Below are positions 10,487 through 12,847 of a DNA stretch of 12,847 bases, one piece after another. Every line of letters begins with the position of its first letter. Position 1 is the stretch's first letter. The stretch is from Phytoactinopolyspora endophytica (GTDB taxonomy: Bacteria; Actinomycetota; Actinomycetes; Jiangellales; Jiangellaceae), in contig NZ_ML142858.1 of NCBI RefSeq assembly GCF_004138495.1, positions 21,378 through 34,224 of the forward strand. Reading direction: 5' to 3'. Under the pieces are notes generated by a model. It was not told the DNA's origin and did not search any database. It worked only from the letters and a program-made list of their open reading frames with translations. The translations under genes were made by a program, and so were the position numbers.

Positions 10487-12847
10487 CTATAGCTTCTCGA
10501 TCGGGGCGTAGCGGAGCATCAGGGTCTTCAGGCCCTCGTCGCCGAAATCGACGGTGACTTGGGCCTGTTCGCCTTCGCCGGAGGTCGCGACGACGGTGCC
10601 GAGACCGAACGCGTCGTGGTTGACCCGGTCTCCGGCGGAGAGCATCGGGACCGCGCGGGGTGGGGCACTGTTCCGGCCGAGGCGGGGAGCCTTGGGTGTG
10701 GTCCAGCGAGACTGGTCCGCTTCGGTGCGTCGCCAGTCCACCAGCTCGTCGGGGATCTCGCCGAGGAACCGGGACGCCGGGTTGTGACTGGGCGCGCCCC
10801 AGGCGCTGCGTACGGTCGCGCGGGAGAGATAGAGCCGCTCGCGGGCCCGGGTGATCCCGACGTAGGCCAGGCGGCGTTCCTCTTCCAGCTCACGTGGCTC
10901 GCCGAGGGACCGCTGGTGCGGGAAGACACCGTCCTCCATACCGGTGAGGAACACCACCGGGAACTCCAGCCCCTTGGCCGTGTGCAACGTCATCAGCGTG
11001 ACGACACCCTCGTGCTCATCGCCCTCGGGAATCTCGTCGGCGTCGGCCACCAGACTGACCCGCTCCAGGAACCCGGTGAGCGTGCCGGCCTCCTCGTCGG
11101 CCTGACTGACGTCGTACTCCGCGGCGACGGCGATCAGCTCGCGCAGGTTGTCCACGCGGGTCTCGTCCTGGGGATCGTCCGACTCGTCCAGCTCGGCCAT
11201 GTAGCCGGTCCGCTCCAGGACGGCTTCCAGGATGGCGGCGGGGTCGGTGTCCTCCTCCGCCATCTTCCGCAGCTCGTCCGCCAGCGCGACGAACCCCTCG
11301 ATCGCCTTGACCGAGCGGGCCGCGATCCCGGGTGCGTCGGCGGCGCGGCGCAAAGCCTGCCAGAACGTGATGCGCTCGCGCTGCGCCAGCGCGTCGATCA
11401 TCGCTTCCGCGCGGTCTCCGATGCCTCGCTTGGGGACGTTGAGGATGCGCCGCAGTGAGACGGTGTCCTCGGGGTTGGCCAGGAACCGCAAGTAGGCCAG
11501 GGCGTCCTTGACCTCTTTGCGCTCGTAGAACCGCACCCCGCCGACCACTCGGTACGGCAGTCCCACCCGGATGAGGATCTCCTCCAGCACCCTGGACTGT
11601 GCGTTGGTGCGGTAGAAGATGGCGACGTCGCCGGGGTTGGCGTGGCCCTCGTCGCCGAGCCGGTCGATCTCCTCGGCGATGAACTGCGCTTCACCGTGTT
11701 CGTCGTCGGCGACGTAGCCGACGATCTTCTCGCCGTCCCCGCTCTCGCTCCACAGCCGCTTGGGTTTGCGGCCCTCGTTGCGGGAGATGACCGTATTGGC
11801 CGCGGAGAGGATGGTCTGGGTGGAGCGGTAGTTCTGCTCCAGCATGACCACGCGGGCATCCGGATAGTCCTTCTCGAACTCCTCGATGTTGCGGATGGTG
11901 GCGCCGCGGAACGCGTAGATCGACTGGTCCGCGTCACCGACCACGCACAGCTCGGCCGGCTCCACCGGCGGCGCACCCGGATCGCTCGAGCCGGTTTCCG
12001 CGCCCGCCCCGCCCACCAGCTCGCGGACGAGGACGTACTGGGCGTGGTTGGTGTCCTGGTATTCGTCGACCAGGATGTGCCGGAACCGGCGACGGTAGTG
12101 CTCGGCCACGTCCGGGAACGCCTGCAGCAGGTTGACCGTGGTCATGATGAGGTCATCGAAGTCGAAGGCGTTCGCGTCGGTCAGCCGCTGCTGATACATC
12201 GCGTACGCTTCGGCGATGGTGCGCTCGTGATGGTTGCTCGCCTGGGCGGCCGCGGTCTCATGGTCGATGAGCTCGTTCTTGAAGTCGCTGACCGCGTAGC
12301 TGAACTTCCGCGGCGGATAACGACGCGGATCGAGGTCGAGGTCGCGGCAGACCATGGTCATGAGCCGCTGCGAATCGGCCTGGTCATAGATGGTGAACGA
12401 CGACGTGAACCCGAACCTCTTGGCCTCACGTCGCAGGATGCGCACGCATGCCGAGTGGAACGTGGAGACCCACATGATCTGAGCCCGCCGCCCGACGAGC
12501 TCGGCGACACGCTCCTTCATCTCGCCGGCCGCCTTGTTGGTGAAGGTGATGGCGAGGATGGAGCCGGGATGGGCGTCGCGTTCTCCGAGCAGGTGGGCGA
12601 TGCGACGGGTGAGCACCCTGGTCTTGCCGGACCCGGCGCCGGCCACGATGAGCAGCGGCGGGCCCTGATGGGTCACCGCTTCACGCTGCTGCGGGTTGAG
12701 TCCCTCGAGGATGTCGGCGGCGTCGGTCCGGCGCCGCTCGCCGTCGTCCTCCGCGCGTTCGCGCTTCCGCCCGGCTCGCGCGGAGCCACCGGAGACGGCG
12801 GCCAGGGCGCCGGCGGAGTCGCCGCGCGGACCGGCCGAGGACCGATC
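10487..12847 (-). CDS. pcrA: ATP-dependent DNA helicase PcrA/UvrD (5' end outside window)
   Basis: This superfamily 1 3'-5' DNA helicase acts in repair and in removing obstacles to replication. 786 residues are visible. Motifs in order are GAGSGKT (Walker A), TNKAAGEMKERV (Ia), ILVDEYQDTNHAQY (Walker B region), VVGDADQSIYAFRGA (III), LEQNYRST (IV), VTLMTLHTAKGLEFPVVFL (V) and ERRLAYVGITRARERLYL (VI). The last 50 residues, GDRVNHDAFGLGTVV to the end, form the Tudor-like C-terminal domain that in PcrA contacts RNA polymerase. The frame stays open to the window edge and reads ILEGLNPQQREAV, the family's Q motif, before the GTG at 12676, so that GTG is not the start. Upstream of the Q motif lies an Arg/Glu-rich, low-complexity stretch of at least 45 residues. 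Pairing with sdhAB at the other edge suggests a conserved chromosomal neighbourhood. Confidence 0.96.
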   Translation of the reverse strand, partial: DRSSAGPRGDSAGALAAVSGGSARAGRKRERAEDDGERRRTDAADILEGLNPQQREAVTHQGPPLLIVAGAGSGKTRVLTRRIAHLLGERDAHPGSILAITFTNKAAGEMKERVAELVGRRAQIMWVSTFHSACVRILRREAKRFGFTSSFTIYDQADSQRLMTMVCRDLDLDPRRYPPRKFSYAVSDFKNELIDHETAAAQASNHHERTIAEAYAMYQQRLTDANAFDFDDLIMTTVNLLQAFPDVAEHYRRRFRHILVDEYQDTNHAQYVLVRELVGGAGAETGSSDPGAPPVEPAELCVVGDADQSIYAFRGATIRNIEEFEKDYPDARVVMLEQNYRSTQTILSAANTVISRNEGRKPKRLWSESGDGEKIVGYVADDEHGEAQFIAEEIDRLGDEGHANPGDVAIFYRTNAQSRVLEEILIRVGLPYRVVGGVRFYERKEVKDALAYLRFLANPEDTVSLRRILNVPKRGIGDRAEAMIDALAQRERITFWQALRRAADAPGIAARSVKAIEGFVALADELRKMAEEDTDPAAILEAVLERTGYMAELDESDDPQDETRVDNLRELIAVAAEYDVSQADEEAGTLTGFLERVSLVADADEIPEGDEHEGVVTLMTLHTAKGLEFPVVFLTGMEDGVFPHQRSLGEPRELEEERRLAYVGITRARERLYLSRATVRSAWGAPSHNPASRFLGEIPDELVDWRRTEADQSRWTTPKAPRLGRNSAPPRAVPMLSAGDRVNHDAFGLGTVVATSGEGEQAQVTVDFGDEGLKTLMLRYAPIEKL

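Noticed and set aside
10559..11458. 299-codon open frame on the + strand inside pcrA
   Set aside because: Shadow of the pcrA frame, which has complete helicase motifs across the same bases.

Overview
The window is high-GC DNA with typical actinomycete coding style: GTG starts, strong third-position GC and very few AT-rich stretches. Together with a secreted protein resembling Streptomyces spore-associated protein A, an ECF sigma factor of the TPR/DGPF-linked type and a WYL-domain regulator, this points to a filamentous or spore-forming actinobacterium. The genus cannot be named from the sequence.

Layout. Two conserved housekeeping loci lie at the edges: the end of succinate dehydrogenase (sdhA 3' part and sdhB, bases 1-1918, + strand) and the helicase gene pcrA (10487 to the right edge, - strand, 5' end outside). 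The roughly 8.5 kb between them is accessory and rich in regulators. From left to right it holds a GNAT acetyltransferase (-); a relic of an ECF sigma gene (-); a DGPF/YCII-type protein (-); an unusual hairpin-rich divergent intergenic region; a SnoaL-tailed ECF sigma factor followed by a 14-TM MFS exporter (+); an ECF sigma factor of the TPR-tailed (ECF42) type preceded by its own DGPF protein (-); a YdeI/OmdA-family protein and a VOC/glyoxalase-fold protein (-); a divergent YafY/WYL regulator (+); and a secreted spore-associated-protein-A-like protein (+).

How the parts work together. The DGPF gene and the ECF42-type sigma gene form a two-gene unit read leftwards from about 7478. A second copy of the same promoter and DGPF gene lies at 2518-3046, but its sigma gene is reduced to about 15 codons and the acetyltransferase gene now sits in its place. 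Upstream of both DGPF genes, 28 bases are identical and read as an ECF-type promoter (CGTCGA, 18 nt, CGTC), close to the consensus I recall for ECF42 targets. The simplest reading is a duplicated sigma/target module in which one sigma copy decayed; the surviving sigma could then serve both promoters, and the acetyltransferase may have become part of the regulon. Between the copies, the SnoaL-tailed sigma factor and the exporter form a second two-gene unit with no visible anti-sigma factor. The VOC and YdeI genes form a third unit, divergent from the WYL regulator, with a perfect 10-bp dyad in the shared promoter region that is a natural operator candidate.

No tRNA, rRNA, CRISPR array, complete insertion sequence or phage gene was seen. 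All functional calls come from reading motifs and family knowledge; no database search was run.
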